From Alphaproteobacteria bacterium (GTDB lineage: Bacteria; Pseudomonadota; Alphaproteobacteria; Caulobacterales; Parvularculaceae): a stretch of 64,000 bases of DNA. Both the position numbers and the translations under genes were made by a program. This document shows positions 43,390 to 54,241 of the stretch, in pieces (within the stretch, counting starts at the first letter, position 1; each line of letters begins with the position of its first letter). The stretch lies in contig WGLS01000001.1 of NCBI GenBank assembly GCA_016125455.1, positions 62,001 to 126,000 of the forward strand, written 5' to 3'. The notes under the pieces are model-generated. The model was not told the DNA's origin. It did not search any database and saw only the letters and a program-made list of their open reading frames with translations.

Positions 43390-44136
43390 ATGTCATGGCG
43401 CGCAACCATCCTGACCCTGTTTCCAGAACTTTTCCCAGGGCCGCTTGGCGCCTCGGTGCTCGGCCGCGGGCTCGGCCAGGGCCTCTGGCGGCTGGACACG
43501 GTCGACATTCGCGATTTTGCCGACAATCCCTACCGAAATGTCGATGACACGCCCGCCGGCGGCGGAGCCGGGCTCGTCATGCGCGCCGATATCCTTGCCG
43601 CGGCCATCGACAGTGTTGACGACCAGACGCGGCCGCGGATCGCCCTGTCCGCCCGTGGGCGCCCGTTTCGCCAGGAAGTCGCGCGCCGCCTGGCTGATGG
43701 GGCTGGCGCGATCCTTGTTTGCGGCCGCTTCGAGGGCATTGACCAGCGGGTGCTGGACAGTCGGGGGATTGACGAAATCTCGATTGGCGACTTCGTTCTC
43801 GCCGGCGGCGAAATCGCGGCGATGACGCTTGTGGAAGCTTGCGTGCGCCTCATTCCCGGGGTATTGGGCGCGGCTCAATCCCTGTCGGAGGAGAGTTTCT
43901 CCCGGGACCCGGACGGTCGAACGCTGTTGGAGTATCCACAGTATACCCGGCCAAGGGTCTTTGAAGGCGTTGAGATTCCGCCCGTACTGACGTCGGGCGA
44001 CCACAAGAAGATCGCCGCATGGCGGCGGGATCGGGCGATTGAGGTCACCCGAGCGCGACGACCCGACCTCCTGGGAACGCATTCCCCGGTCGACGAGGGT
44101 CCTCTCCGCGACCGGCAAAAAAATTCGGACGGGTGA
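43390..44136 (+). CDS. trmD: tRNA (guanine37-N1)-methyltransferase
   Basis: 248 residues from MSWRATILTLFPELFPG. SPOUT-fold trefoil-knot motifs: LVCGRFEGIDQRV, EISIGDFVLAGGE and the C-terminal YTRPRVFEGVEIPPVLTSGDH, which binds tRNA. It makes m1G37 and guards the reading frame. ATG 43390 is chosen although the frame is open from 43312. It is 40 bp upstream of rplS. Confidence 0.96.
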   Translation: MSWRATILTLFPELFPGPLGASVLGRGLGQGLWRLDTVDIRDFADNPYRNVDDTPAGGGAGLVMRADILAAAIDSVDDQTRPRIALSARGRPFRQEVARRLADGAGAILVCGRFEGIDQRVLDSRGIDEISIGDFVLAGGEIAAMTLVEACVRLIPGVLGAAQSLSEESFSRDPDGRTLLEYPQYTRPRVFEGVEIPPVLTSGDHKKIAAWRRDRAIEVTRARRPDLLGTHSPVDEGPLRDRQKNSDG

Positions 44137-44176
44137 AAAATACGCCCAGGCCGACAAGAATTGAGGACGTTGCGCC

Positions 44177-44560
44177 ATGAACCTGATTGAAGAACTCGAG
44201 AACGAACAGATCGCGGCCCTTGGCAAGACGGTCCCGGCATTCGCAGCCGGCGATACCGTTCGCGTCGCCGTGAAGGTGACAGAGGGCAACCGCGAGCGCA
44301 TCCAGAATTATGAAGGCGTATGCATCGCACGGTCCGGCAAGGGCCTGAACGAGAGCTTCACCGTCCGCAAGATTTCGTTTGGCGAGGGCGTCGAGCGGGT
44401 CTTCCCTGTTTTCTCGCCGCTTGTTGATTCCATCACCGTTGTCCGCCGAGGCAAAGTTCGACGCGCGAAGCTCTACTACCTTCGCGGGCGTCGCGGGAAA
44501 TCGGCGCGCATCACCGAAAAGACGGACCGTCGCGGCAAGAAGGAAGCCTCCAGCGAATAG
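44177..44560 (+). CDS. rplS: 50S ribosomal protein L19
   Basis: 127 residues, [20 protein letters not shown], with the core [20 protein letters not shown] and [19 protein letters not shown]; normal length plus a short Lys/Arg tail. It sits at the 30S-50S interface. Last gene of the trmD-rplS pair, followed by a clear terminator. Confidence 0.97.
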   Translation: MNLIEELENEQIAALGKTVPAFAAGDTVRVAVKVTEGNRERIQNYEGVCIARSGKGLNESFTVRKISFGEGVERVFPVFSPLVDSITVVRRGKVRRAKLYYLRGRRGKSARITEKTDRRGKKEASSE

Positions 44561-44593
44561 CGCTGCCGGGAGACGACGAGACCCAAGGCTTAC

Positions 44594-44627
44594 GACCCGC
44601 CGTCATGACTGACAGCGGGTCTTTTCT
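44594..44627 (+). terminator. Rho-independent terminator after rplS
   Basis: GACCCGC / GCGGGTC (44594-44600, 44615-44621), 14-nt loop, followed by TTTTCTT. It lies 33 bp after the rplS stop and is the 3' end of the trmD-rplS transcript. Confidence 0.8.
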
Positions 44628-44694
44628 TGTGCGCCCGCCCGTCTACGCTTGCGCCGCGAGTCAATGCGATCGTGACGAAGGGGCGCGAACGGCC

Positions 44695-46344
44695 ATGCAA
44701 AGGCGAAGAATCATCAAGTCCGCGATCCGCGCTGCCGCCACCGGGGCGGCGGCGCTGCATCAGGCTTATGGCGCAGATGCGCCTTCGGCCCACGCGGATC
44801 TTGTGACGCTGTTTGAAGAGTGGCGGGAGTTCGAAAGGCCCCCGCTTGCCAACGGCGCGCCGGACTACACCCAAGAGACGTTCGCGAATCGGCAAGAGAC
44901 GTTCAATTCCCTCCGCAAGCGGCTCGTCGCGATGGACACCACGCACTGGCCGGTTTCCGCCCAGGTTGACCACGCGATCGTCCGTGCGGAAATGAATGGC
45001 TACGCATTCAATGAAAAGGTATTGAAACCTTGGACTCGCGACCCCGCCTTCTATGCGCAGGTATGGACGGAGCAAAGCGACACGCCCGCTCATGAAGGGC
45101 CGACCAATCATGCCCTCATTGAACTCTGGACCTACGATTTTCCGCTGTCGGAGCAAGATTCAGCAAAGCTGACCGGGGAATTGGCCAGCGTGCCAGCCTT
45201 CCTGGCTCAGGCTAGAATGAACCTTACCGGGGATGCTCGCGATCTCTGGGTGTCCGGCGTCCAGACGATGAAGGAGCAAAGCGCCGCGCTGAACGCGTTA
45301 GGGTCAAGGATCGATCCCGCGCAAGAGAAACTTCTCGCTGGCGTCAACGCAGCCATTGCGGCGACGGATAGCTTCGTGTCCTGGGCGGAGGCGCAAGCGC
45401 CGGGCAAGACCGGTCCATCTGGGATAGGCAAGGAGAATTACACTTGGATGTTGCGCCACGTGCATCTCATTCCGATGACTTGGGAAGATGAAGCGATGCT
45501 GCTTGAGCGCGAACTCAATCGAGCGCTCGCCGCCCTGAAGCTCGAAGAATCCCGCAATCGGGAACTGCCCGAGTTGTCCGCCATTGGATCGCCGGAAGAA
45601 TACGAACGGCGGGGGCTTGCGGCCGTCAGGCAGCTCGTCTCTTTCCTCGACGAGCGCGACCTCTTTCCGATGAAGGACTACATGATCCCGGCGCTCGACG
45701 AACGCATCGGTTCCTACGCGCCGCCTGAGGCGCGAAATTTCTTTGCGCAAGCCAGTCATCGCGAACCGATGACCCTATACACGCACTTCTATCACTGGTG
45801 GGACCTGAAAATGATGGCGCTCGAACCCCACCCAAGCCCGGTTCGCCAGTCGCCCCTCCTTTACAATATCTGGGATTCTCGCGCCGAGGGCATGGCGACC
45901 GCGATGGAGGAGATGATGCTCCACGCGGGCCTCTACGACGACAATCCGCGCGCCAGAGAGATTGTCTGGGTGATGCTGGCTCAGCGCGCGGCGCGCGGGC
46001 TTGCATCGCTTTACGCGCAGGCCAACGAGTTCACGATGCAGGACGCGTCAGACTTCCACGTCGAGTGGACCCCCCGCGGCTGGATGAGCAGGGATTCCTT
46101 GCTCGGCTTCGAACAACAGCTCTACCTGCGCCAGCCCGGCTATGGCACGAGCTACGTCACCGGCAAACATCTGATCGAAGGAATCCTGGCGGACCGTTCA
46201 AAGCAAGCAGCCGAAGATGACGTAGAATTCGGGATGAAGGATTTCTTCCGGGAGCTGAATTCGTCCGGCCTCATTCCGGCGTCGCTGATCCGCTGGGAAC
46301 TGACCGGAGACGCCATGGAAGTTCCGCCTTTGCTGGATGACTGA
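44695..46344 (+). CDS. Exported DUF885 family protein
   Basis: 549 residues. N-terminus MQRRRIIKSAIRAAATGAAA is a Tat/Sec-type signal. The body is helical, matching DUF885 proteins, many of which are predicted metallopeptidases. However, the expected HExxPGH zinc motif is not seen; in that area it reads THFYHWWDLKMMAL, with SRAEGMATAMEEMML further on where the family has sEGW-like residues. It may be a non-peptidase subgroup. An upstream open frame starts inside the rplS terminator, so I use ATG 44695. Confidence 0.7.
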   Translation: MQRRRIIKSAIRAAATGAAALHQAYGADAPSAHADLVTLFEEWREFERPPLANGAPDYTQETFANRQETFNSLRKRLVAMDTTHWPVSAQVDHAIVRAEMNGYAFNEKVLKPWTRDPAFYAQVWTEQSDTPAHEGPTNHALIELWTYDFPLSEQDSAKLTGELASVPAFLAQARMNLTGDARDLWVSGVQTMKEQSAALNALGSRIDPAQEKLLAGVNAAIAATDSFVSWAEAQAPGKTGPSGIGKENYTWMLRHVHLIPMTWEDEAMLLERELNRALAALKLEESRNRELPELSAIGSPEEYERRGLAAVRQLVSFLDERDLFPMKDYMIPALDERIGSYAPPEARNFFAQASHREPMTLYTHFYHWWDLKMMALEPHPSPVRQSPLLYNIWDSRAEGMATAMEEMMLHAGLYDDNPRAREIVWVMLAQRAARGLASLYAQANEFTMQDASDFHVEWTPRGWMSRDSLLGFEQQLYLRQPGYGTSYVTGKHLIEGILADRSKQAAEDDVEFGMKDFFRELNSSGLIPASLIRWELTGDAMEVPPLLDD

Positions 46345-46398
46345 GGTTCAGCCTCGGAAGGGACCATGGGCCGCCGGCGACCGCCATCCCGAAGTCCG

Positions 46399-47565
46399 TC
46401 ATGGCGCGTACGGCTTCCCGTCCGGCCCTCGCAGCGTGATCGAAAGGGCGCCTGAGGCCGGATCGGTTTCGACGACGCCATAGTTGGCGTCGTAGATCAT
46501 GCCGCCCAGTCGATTAGGACCCGCCTCAACGCTGGTTTCGCCGCTTTCTTCCCGCCACCGTGCGGCCGGCAGATTGAGCGAAGATGACGTCACCTCGTAC
46601 ACTTCAAGGCCATTGACGTTCGTGCGATAGAACGCGGCCGCATGACGATCTCCGGAAAGAATGACTATTTCATCGATGGCGGCTTCGCGTATCGTCGCGT
46701 ATAGCCGGTCGCGTTCAGCCGGCAACGTGCGCCATGCTTCCCACCCGTGACCATCGGCGAGTACCTGTATCGATGAGACAAGGATCCGCTTGCGGGCCGG
46801 CTTCCTGAGCTCGGCCTCGAGCCAGGCCCACTGAACATCGCCCAGCATTGTCTTTCCCGGATCGCGATCCGGGATGTAGCGCTCCTTGCCCGGTGCGCCA
46901 AAGTCATCAGTCTTCGTCAACGCCGACCGGAAGTACCGCGTATCGAGCGCGATGATTTGCAGGCGATCCCCCGGCGCGCCGCCGGGACCTTCGAAGTACC
47001 AAGATCCGTATACGCCTGGATATGACCGCCGCGGATCTTCCGTTGGAACGGCCCATACGTAATCGAACAACGCTTCCGACGCATCGCGATGCCTGAAATC
47101 CGCGCCAGCGTCATTAAGGCCATAGTCATGGTCATCCCAAACCGTCAGCACCGGCGCCGCTTCGCGGACCGCCGCAAATGGCGCAGACTGGGCAAGACGC
47201 ATATAGGCGGTTTTCAGTTCGGGAAGCGCAGGATCGTCTGAGCGGACATCGCCATAGACATTGTCGCCGATGAAAAGGACAAGGTCCGGTTTTTCCGCCG
47301 CAATCCGGCTCCAGATCGACTGGTCGCCGTTCTCATCAAGGCATGAGGCAAATATAATGCGGCGTGGCCACGTGCTAAGGTCAAGCGGTGCGGACGGCAT
47401 TGGCGTCGCCCTGATGGCGCCGTCGGGCGCATTGGCGTCTTCCGCGCCGATTGCGACGACGCCATTCGGCGAGGGGTGGGTCTGCGCCCCTTGCTGAGGG
47501 CCGCTGTAAGCAGCGCAGGCAGACAGGCCAACAGCAAGGCCAAGCAACGAGATTTTGCGCGCCAT
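46399..47565 (-). CDS. PhoD-like alkaline phosphatase lipoprotein
   Basis: 388 residues. The leader MARKISLLGLAVGLSAC ends in a lipobox. The metallophosphoesterase core is FIGDNVYGDVRSDD, VWDDHDYGLNDAG, ILVSSIQV and ILSGDRHAAAF, as in PhoD phosphodiesterase/phosphatases using iron-calcium sites. It would release phosphate from esters at the envelope. ATG 47565 follows GGGAGA. A Pho box is not evident by eye upstream. Confidence 0.88.
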   Translation of the reverse strand: MARKISLLGLAVGLSACAAYSGPQQGAQTHPSPNGVVAIGAEDANAPDGAIRATPMPSAPLDLSTWPRRIIFASCLDENGDQSIWSRIAAEKPDLVLFIGDNVYGDVRSDDPALPELKTAYMRLAQSAPFAAVREAAPVLTVWDDHDYGLNDAGADFRHRDASEALFDYVWAVPTEDPRRSYPGVYGSWYFEGPGGAPGDRLQIIALDTRYFRSALTKTDDFGAPGKERYIPDRDPGKTMLGDVQWAWLEAELRKPARKRILVSSIQVLADGHGWEAWRTLPAERDRLYATIREAAIDEIVILSGDRHAAAFYRTNVNGLEVYEVTSSSLNLPAARWREESGETSVEAGPNRLGGMIYDANYGVVETDPASGALSITLRGPDGKPYAP

Positions 47566-47668
47566 CGATGTCTCCCATGCGCTTTCGCGGACATGGATAG
47601 CGGCGCCTAGCGACAGTTTTCTGACAGTCCGCCTGGCCTTATTCGCGAGCGGCATCGCCAATCGACGA

Positions 47669-49108
47669 TTACGGCCTGAAATCAACCGGCACGTTTGCCG
47701 ACAGATAGATCATCGCCGCCCAGGCCGCGACGTTTTGTTTCAAGTCGGCGGGATCGACCTTATCGAGCGTGTCATCCGGCGTATGGTGGAGATCGAAGTA
47801 ATCGAGTCCATTTTGCGCCAGCCCGAATACGGGAACTCCCGCCGCGCGGAGCGGCGAAACGTCGGGGCCGCCTGAGGCTTCGTTCCCGCCACGGATGATG
47901 CCGAGACGAGCGATCTGCCGCTGCATTTCGTCGATAGCGCCCGTAGCATCCTGGCCGACGCGGGATTCGAGCGCATAAATACTGCCTGCGCCGAAATCGG
48001 ATTCGGACGCTATCGCGTGGCGTTCGAGCTCCCCCGCATGGGCCTTCGCATATGCGCGCGCGCCATGGAGACCGACTTCTTCGGATCCCCACATCACGAC
48101 CCGAATAGTTCGAAGCGGCTTTCCGCCATGAACGGCAACGAGCTTCGCGGCGGCAGTCGTGATCGCTACGCCAGCGCCATCGTCAACCGCGCCTGTGCCA
48201 AGGTCCCAGCTGTCGAGGTGCCCGCCAACAACGACGATTTCGTCGGAGCGGCCCGGAATTTCGCCGATGACATTGCCGGATGTTGCCGCCGGTCGCGTCT
48301 CGACGCTGAGTTCCAAGTTCAGCATAACGGGCCCCTCCGCATAGGAAAGGGCGCGCGCCAGTTGGTCAGCATCTGGGTTGGAAAGGGCCGCCGTCGGAAT
48401 TTGCGGAACGCCATCTTCGTAACGCATACCGCCAGTGTGCGGCATGCGATGGCTATCGGTACCGACAGAGCGAATAATCGCCGCCGCCGCGCCCAGCCTG
48501 CCGGCAGCGTTGGCGGCGCCGGACCGTTTGGCCACTGCGGGCCCATATCCGCCGCCATCCATCATGCGCGTCATTTTCTCGTCGACGAAGACAATCTTGC
48601 CTTTGACCCGTTCCGCCGGCGCCTGACGCAACTCGTCGAGGGAAGCGAAGCGAACCACTTCAGCCTGCAGCCCGCCCTTGGGCGTTGCGACTGAGTTGCC
48701 GAGGGCCGTCACAGCGAGCTGTTGAGGATAAGGCGACACAATAGCCGCGCTTTCACGGACCCGTTGCCAGTACGGAAGCTCAAATGTCTCAATACGAACA
48801 TTCTTGAACCCAAGCGCCTTGAGCCTTTCGACGCCCCATTGCCGAGCGCGCGCCTCAGCTTCGGAGCCGGCGAGGCGCGGGCCGATCTCGGTGGTCAGGC
48901 TTTCGAGAAGCTCGTAGGCAAGCTCGCTTGAGAGGGCTGCATTGATGATTTCATCCGCTTTGCGCTTCTGCGCCCCGGTCAGGACCTCAGCGGCCGGCGC
49001 ATCGGTGGCCCCCTCGCCGACGGCGTTGCGAACGCCCAGCGTCGGCTGGGCGAACGCTGCGCTGGCGCACAGCGACAATGCGCAAATGCCGAGAAGCCTT
49101 CCAATCAT
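47669..49108 (-). CDS. Exported M28 family metallopeptidase
   Basis: 479 residues with a signal peptide (SLCASAAFA-Q). A PA-domain insertion (KGKIVFVDEKM ... GAAAAIIRSV) precedes the two-zinc catalytic domain: VVGGHLDSWDLGTGAVDDGAG (His, Asp), VMWGSEEVGLHGA (Glu-Glu), ASESDFGAG (Asp) and LHHTPDDT (His). An aminopeptidase/carboxypeptidase of the Q type, acting in the periplasm. 103 bp separate it from phoD, which follows on the same strand. Confidence 0.92.
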   Translation of the reverse strand: MIGRLLGICALSLCASAAFAQPTLGVRNAVGEGATDAPAAEVLTGAQKRKADEIINAALSSELAYELLESLTTEIGPRLAGSEAEARARQWGVERLKALGFKNVRIETFELPYWQRVRESAAIVSPYPQQLAVTALGNSVATPKGGLQAEVVRFASLDELRQAPAERVKGKIVFVDEKMTRMMDGGGYGPAVAKRSGAANAAGRLGAAAAIIRSVGTDSHRMPHTGGMRYEDGVPQIPTAALSNPDADQLARALSYAEGPVMLNLELSVETRPAATSGNVIGEIPGRSDEIVVVGGHLDSWDLGTGAVDDGAGVAITTAAAKLVAVHGGKPLRTIRVVMWGSEEVGLHGARAYAKAHAGELERHAIASESDFGAGSIYALESRVGQDATGAIDEMQRQIARLGIIRGGNEASGGPDVSPLRAAGVPVFGLAQNGLDYFDLHHTPDDTLDKVDPADLKQNVAAWAAMIYLSANVPVDFRP

Positions 49109-49130
49109 CCGTCGATCCCCTTTTTGTCCG

Positions 49131-49685
49131 TTATTGGCCGAACCGCGGCATCCATTCGTCCCGTGACGCAGCCCAGACCTTCAGTCGAAGCTTGCCGTCA
49201 AACAAGAATTCTTCATCAGTCTCCGTCTCGCCAACCTTCAGCGCGACGGCCTGACTGTTCACGTTTGATGGATCGATAACAGATATAACCCGGTCAAGAT
49301 CAGCGAACTTTTCGAAAAGCCAACGAATTGAGGCAATCGCGGCTTCCGGGGCGTAGCCCTTGCCCCAATGTCCCGGCGCGACGCCCCAGCCGCACTCGAG
49401 CCCTGGCCAGCCGGCCGGCATCCATGGGCCGGTGCGTCCGACCCAGTCGCCGCTTGCCTTTTCGATCATCGAAAACATGCCAAAGCCTCGAATCTCCCAG
49501 TGGCCAAGCATCGACGCGAATGCGCGCCAGGCAGTGGCATAGGGTTGAGGTTTCTGGTCGCTTGTCAAAAACCGCGCAACTTCTTCGCGCGCCATCATGG
49601 CGCAATAGGGTTCGACGTCGTCAGGCGTCATTCGACGCAGCAAGAGTCGCTCCGTTTCAATCACAGGGTGGACGTTTTCAACCAT
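49131..49685 (-). CDS. GNAT family acetyltransferase (RimJ/RimL type)
   Basis: 184 residues, MVENVHPVIETERLLLRRMT, then WGVAPGHWGKGYAPEAA as the acetyl-CoA loop and a late SNVNSQAVALKVGE. The pattern is that of RimJ/RimL-like N-acetyltransferases acting on proteins or small amines. ATG 49685 is used; a longer frame overlaps the divergent glycosyltransferase gene. It follows the M28 gene in opposite order with a 22-bp gap. Confidence 0.83.
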   Translation of the reverse strand: MVENVHPVIETERLLLRRMTPDDVEPYCAMMAREEVARFLTSDQKPQPYATAWRAFASMLGHWEIRGFGMFSMIEKASGDWVGRTGPWMPAGWPGLECGWGVAPGHWGKGYAPEAAIASIRWLFEKFADLDRVISVIDPSNVNSQAVALKVGETETDEEFLFDGKLRLKVWAASRDEWMPRFGQ

Positions 49686-49769
49686 GCTTCGGCTCCGCAC
49701 CAATCGCACCGGCCTAGGCGGGCGCAACGAAAAGTGCAATCCGTCCAGAGGACAACGGGGAGCGTCGCA

Positions 49770-50984
49770 ATGCGCGTCTTGCACGTCTTCGATCATTCAG
49801 TTCCGCACCAAAGCGGCTATGCCGTGCGCTCGCTCGCCATCATGGCGGCGCAGGAGCGCATGGGATGGACCGTCGCCGCGGTCACGAGCCCCCGACATGG
49901 CAGCGCGGACGCGGCGGAGGAAACGATCAACGATCGGGTATTCGCGCGGACCCCAGCGACATTGCATGCGGCGCCCATCGTCCGCGAGCTCACGGAGATG
50001 CAGGCAACGCGCACGCGCATTCGCGCCGTTGCAACTGACTTCCTGCCGGACATCATCCACGCCCATTCGCCGCTGCTGACCGCCTTTCCCGCGCGCTCCA
50101 TCGCGAACGCGCTCAGGACGCCGATGACCTACGAGATTCGAGCTTTCTGGGAAGATGCGGCCGTCGACCACGGAACGACCGCCGAAGGCTCGCTGCGGTA
50201 TCGGGCGACCAGAGCGCTGGAGACGCGCGCCTCGCGACAGGCGGACCATGTCTTCACGATCTGCCAAGGGCTGCGGCGCGATCTGATGGCGCGCGGGATC
50301 GCCGAGGGACGGGTATCGACAGTGCCAAACGCCGTCGACCTCGCGCAGTTGAAACCGTCGGACCCGGAGTCGAATCAGGTCCAGGCGCTGAGACAAAGGC
50401 TTGGCCTCGGCGACGCCGCAGTGATTGGCTTCATTGGGTCTTTCTACGCCTACGAAGGACTTGATCTCGCGCTGGAGGCGACCGAACGAATGGCGGCCGC
50501 CGGCCGCGATGTTCGCTTCCTCATCGTTGGGGCGGGGCCGGAGGAAAAATCGCTGAAGGAGCGCGCCGCGCCGATTGGCGACCGGGTCATTTTTGCCGGT
50601 CGCGCTGCGCATACGGACGTTCCCGACTACTACGCCCTGATGGACATCCTGGTGCTGCCGCGAAAATCCATGCGGCTGACCGAGCTTGTCACGCCGTTGA
50701 AACCGCTTGAAGCGATGGCGCTTGGCGTGGTCGTGCTGGCGTCCGACGTCGGCGGCCACAAGGAGCTGATCCAGGACGGGGAAACCGGATTTCTTTTCGA
50801 GGCCGGGAATGTCGCGTCGATGGTCTCAAAGGTCGAAGACATCCTTGGCCGGCGGCGGCAAATGGCCGGCGTGAAGATCGCGGCGAGAAAATTTGTCAAG
50901 CGTGAACGGACCTGGGATGCTTCCGTCGCAAATTATATCGAGCCGTTCCAGAGGCTGGTCGAGGCCGCACGGGCACGCTCATAA
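49770..50984 (+). CDS. GT4 glycosyltransferase, exosortase-locus type (TIGR04063-like)
   Basis: 404 residues, MRVLHVFDHSVPHQSGYAVR, a start typical of the GT-B glycosyltransferases assigned to PEP-CTERM/exosortase A polysaccharide clusters. The C-terminal nucleotide-sugar domain has GFIGSFYAYEGLDLALEA and the EX7E-type segment ELVTPLKPLEAMALG. It would add a sugar to a lipid-linked exopolysaccharide. GGGGAG precedes the ATG. No exosortase or Wzx/Wzy gene is in the window; a sulfotransferase lies 1.3 kb downstream. Confidence 0.82.
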   Translation: MRVLHVFDHSVPHQSGYAVRSLAIMAAQERMGWTVAAVTSPRHGSADAAEETINDRVFARTPATLHAAPIVRELTEMQATRTRIRAVATDFLPDIIHAHSPLLTAFPARSIANALRTPMTYEIRAFWEDAAVDHGTTAEGSLRYRATRALETRASRQADHVFTICQGLRRDLMARGIAEGRVSTVPNAVDLAQLKPSDPESNQVQALRQRLGLGDAAVIGFIGSFYAYEGLDLALEATERMAAAGRDVRFLIVGAGPEEKSLKERAAPIGDRVIFAGRAAHTDVPDYYALMDILVLPRKSMRLTELVTPLKPLEAMALGVVVLASDVGGHKELIQDGETGFLFEAGNVASMVSKVEDILGRRRQMAGVKIAARKFVKRERTWDASVANYIEPFQRLVEAARARS

Positions 50985-51126
50985 CGGGCCGCGGCCAGTA
51001 CGCATTCCCCTGGCGAGTGAATTCAGGAACCAATAAGGGACCTATTCGCGCAATTTGACGCCATCGCGCTTGCTTTGGCTCGAAGAGCCCGGAATCATCA
51101 ATATTGTCGTCAGTGTGGAGTAGAAG

Positions 51127-51492
51127 ATGCAACGCCTTCGGACTTTCTCGGCGGGCCTTGCGGCGGCCGGCCTTTCTCTGTCGCTTTCATCGGCCGAGGC
51201 GGCGTGGACACGCCATGACACGACTTCCGTGACAAGTAGCGAAAAAGGGGTCAGCGTTACGCGCGGGCCAAAGCCGGTTTTCAACGCAAGCCTCGAAGAC
51301 AGTCTCGCCGGCGGAACCGAAAAATTCATCCTGATAGAGAAAAAAGTCGTCGTCGTGAACTGCTTCAAACCGCGTCGCCTGACCACTCACGGGTTTCTTG
51401 GCGTTCGTCGCTACAACGATTCCTTTGGCGACTTTGGCTCGCCATCGTTTGGCTTCGACGACTACGATCGCAACGATCTCGTCAATTGCTGA
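51127..51492 (+). CDS. Small secreted protein, function unknown
   Basis: 121 residues with a signal peptide (LSLSLSSAEA-A). The mature part is Ser/Thr- and Lys-containing, with VSVTRGPKP, a Lys-rich strand LIEKKVVVVNCF, and a Gly-Phe-Asp rich tail ending in Cys (RNDLVNC); the two Cys may pair. Family not recognised. GGAGTAGAAG just before the ATG is a good ribosome site. Confidence 0.55.
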   Translation: MQRLRTFSAGLAAAGLSLSLSSAEAAWTRHDTTSVTSSEKGVSVTRGPKPVFNASLEDSLAGGTEKFILIEKKVVVVNCFKPRRLTTHGFLGVRRYNDSFGDFGSPSFGFDDYDRNDLVNC

Positions 51493-51513
51493 TCGGTATG
51501 GCGGACATGAGGC

Positions 51514-52134
51514 TCAGGCCTCAGGCGACAGCGCCGCATCCGCGCCCTCAAGAATCAGGTCGACGGCGGGCCGGCTTCGATAGCTCTTGTCGTTGGTCAG
51601 GAAGTCTTCTTCGTAGAACTTCGCCTGGATGACGCCGGACTCATCGAGAATGAAAATAACGGGGTGCGGAATGCCATAGGCCCGCGATCCGGGCTTGTGA
51701 CTTTCATTCAGGATCCCGAAGGCGTTGATGGCTTCAATGCCTTCATCCGACAATAGCGCTGGCCGGAAGGCCGTTTGCTCCACAAACGCCGCCTGCTTTT
51801 CGACCGGATCGTAACTGACGAAAACAACCGACAGCCCGCGCTCTTCAAACTCCTCAATACGTGCGCTGACGTCCACCGCCTGCGCCTTGCAGTAAGGGCA
51901 CCAGTCAACCGACCGGACAAAGAAAAGCGCCATGCCCGCTTCGCCAACAAGGCCTTCGAAGGACGCCTCGCCGCCATCCGTCATCGGCAGTGAAAGATCG
52001 TGTGGGATTGAAGCCCCTATGGCGGGGCCGAGCGCGGCCATCCGGTTCGCCCCCGATGGCTCGGCAGCGCTCGCAAGGCCGGCGGAAGCGGTGATCAGCA
52101 GGCTTGAAGCCAAGAATCCAGCGAAAGCGTTCAT
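51514..52134 (-). CDS. Exported peroxiredoxin-like (AhpC/TSA) thiol protein
   Basis: 206 residues with a signal peptide (ASAGLASA-A). A thioredoxin-fold domain follows with RSVDWCPYCKAQ (WCxxC) and the cis-Pro region GIPHPVIFILD. The CPYC pair is nearer to thioredoxin/redoxin than to typical 2-Cys peroxiredoxins. Likely a periplasmic thiol reductase or peroxidase. It is followed by a 21-bp gap to the convergent secreted protein. Confidence 0.82.
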   Translation of the reverse strand: MNAFAGFLASSLLITASAGLASAAEPSGANRMAALGPAIGASIPHDLSLPMTDGGEASFEGLVGEAGMALFFVRSVDWCPYCKAQAVDVSARIEEFEERGLSVVFVSYDPVEKQAAFVEQTAFRPALLSDEGIEAINAFGILNESHKPGSRAYGIPHPVIFILDESGVIQAKFYEEDFLTNDKSYRSRPAVDLILEGADAALSPEA

Positions 52135-52268
52135 CAGACATCTCCTAATGTTCTAGAGACTCTACGACGAATGAAGGGTCGCCGACACATCACGATTCGT
52201 TTAGACGAGCCGCGGATAAGGAATTGATCCGGCGCAACCGCCGGGTAGGAGCTGCAAGGTCCGTCGCA

Positions 52269-54127
<1,859 letters not shown>

Positions 54128-54241
54128 CTATCTCCTCGTCGCGAGTGAATTTCGTACGCGCACTCGTAGCGCGTCCGGCGAGCCGGGCAAGGGCCGGCAT
54201 GCGTACCGCAGCCGCGAGCGTCAGAAAACTGGGTCTGTCGG

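Noticed and set aside
49797-50759. 320-codon minus-strand frame opposite the glycosyltransferase
   Set aside because: Antisense shadow of a clear GT-B enzyme.
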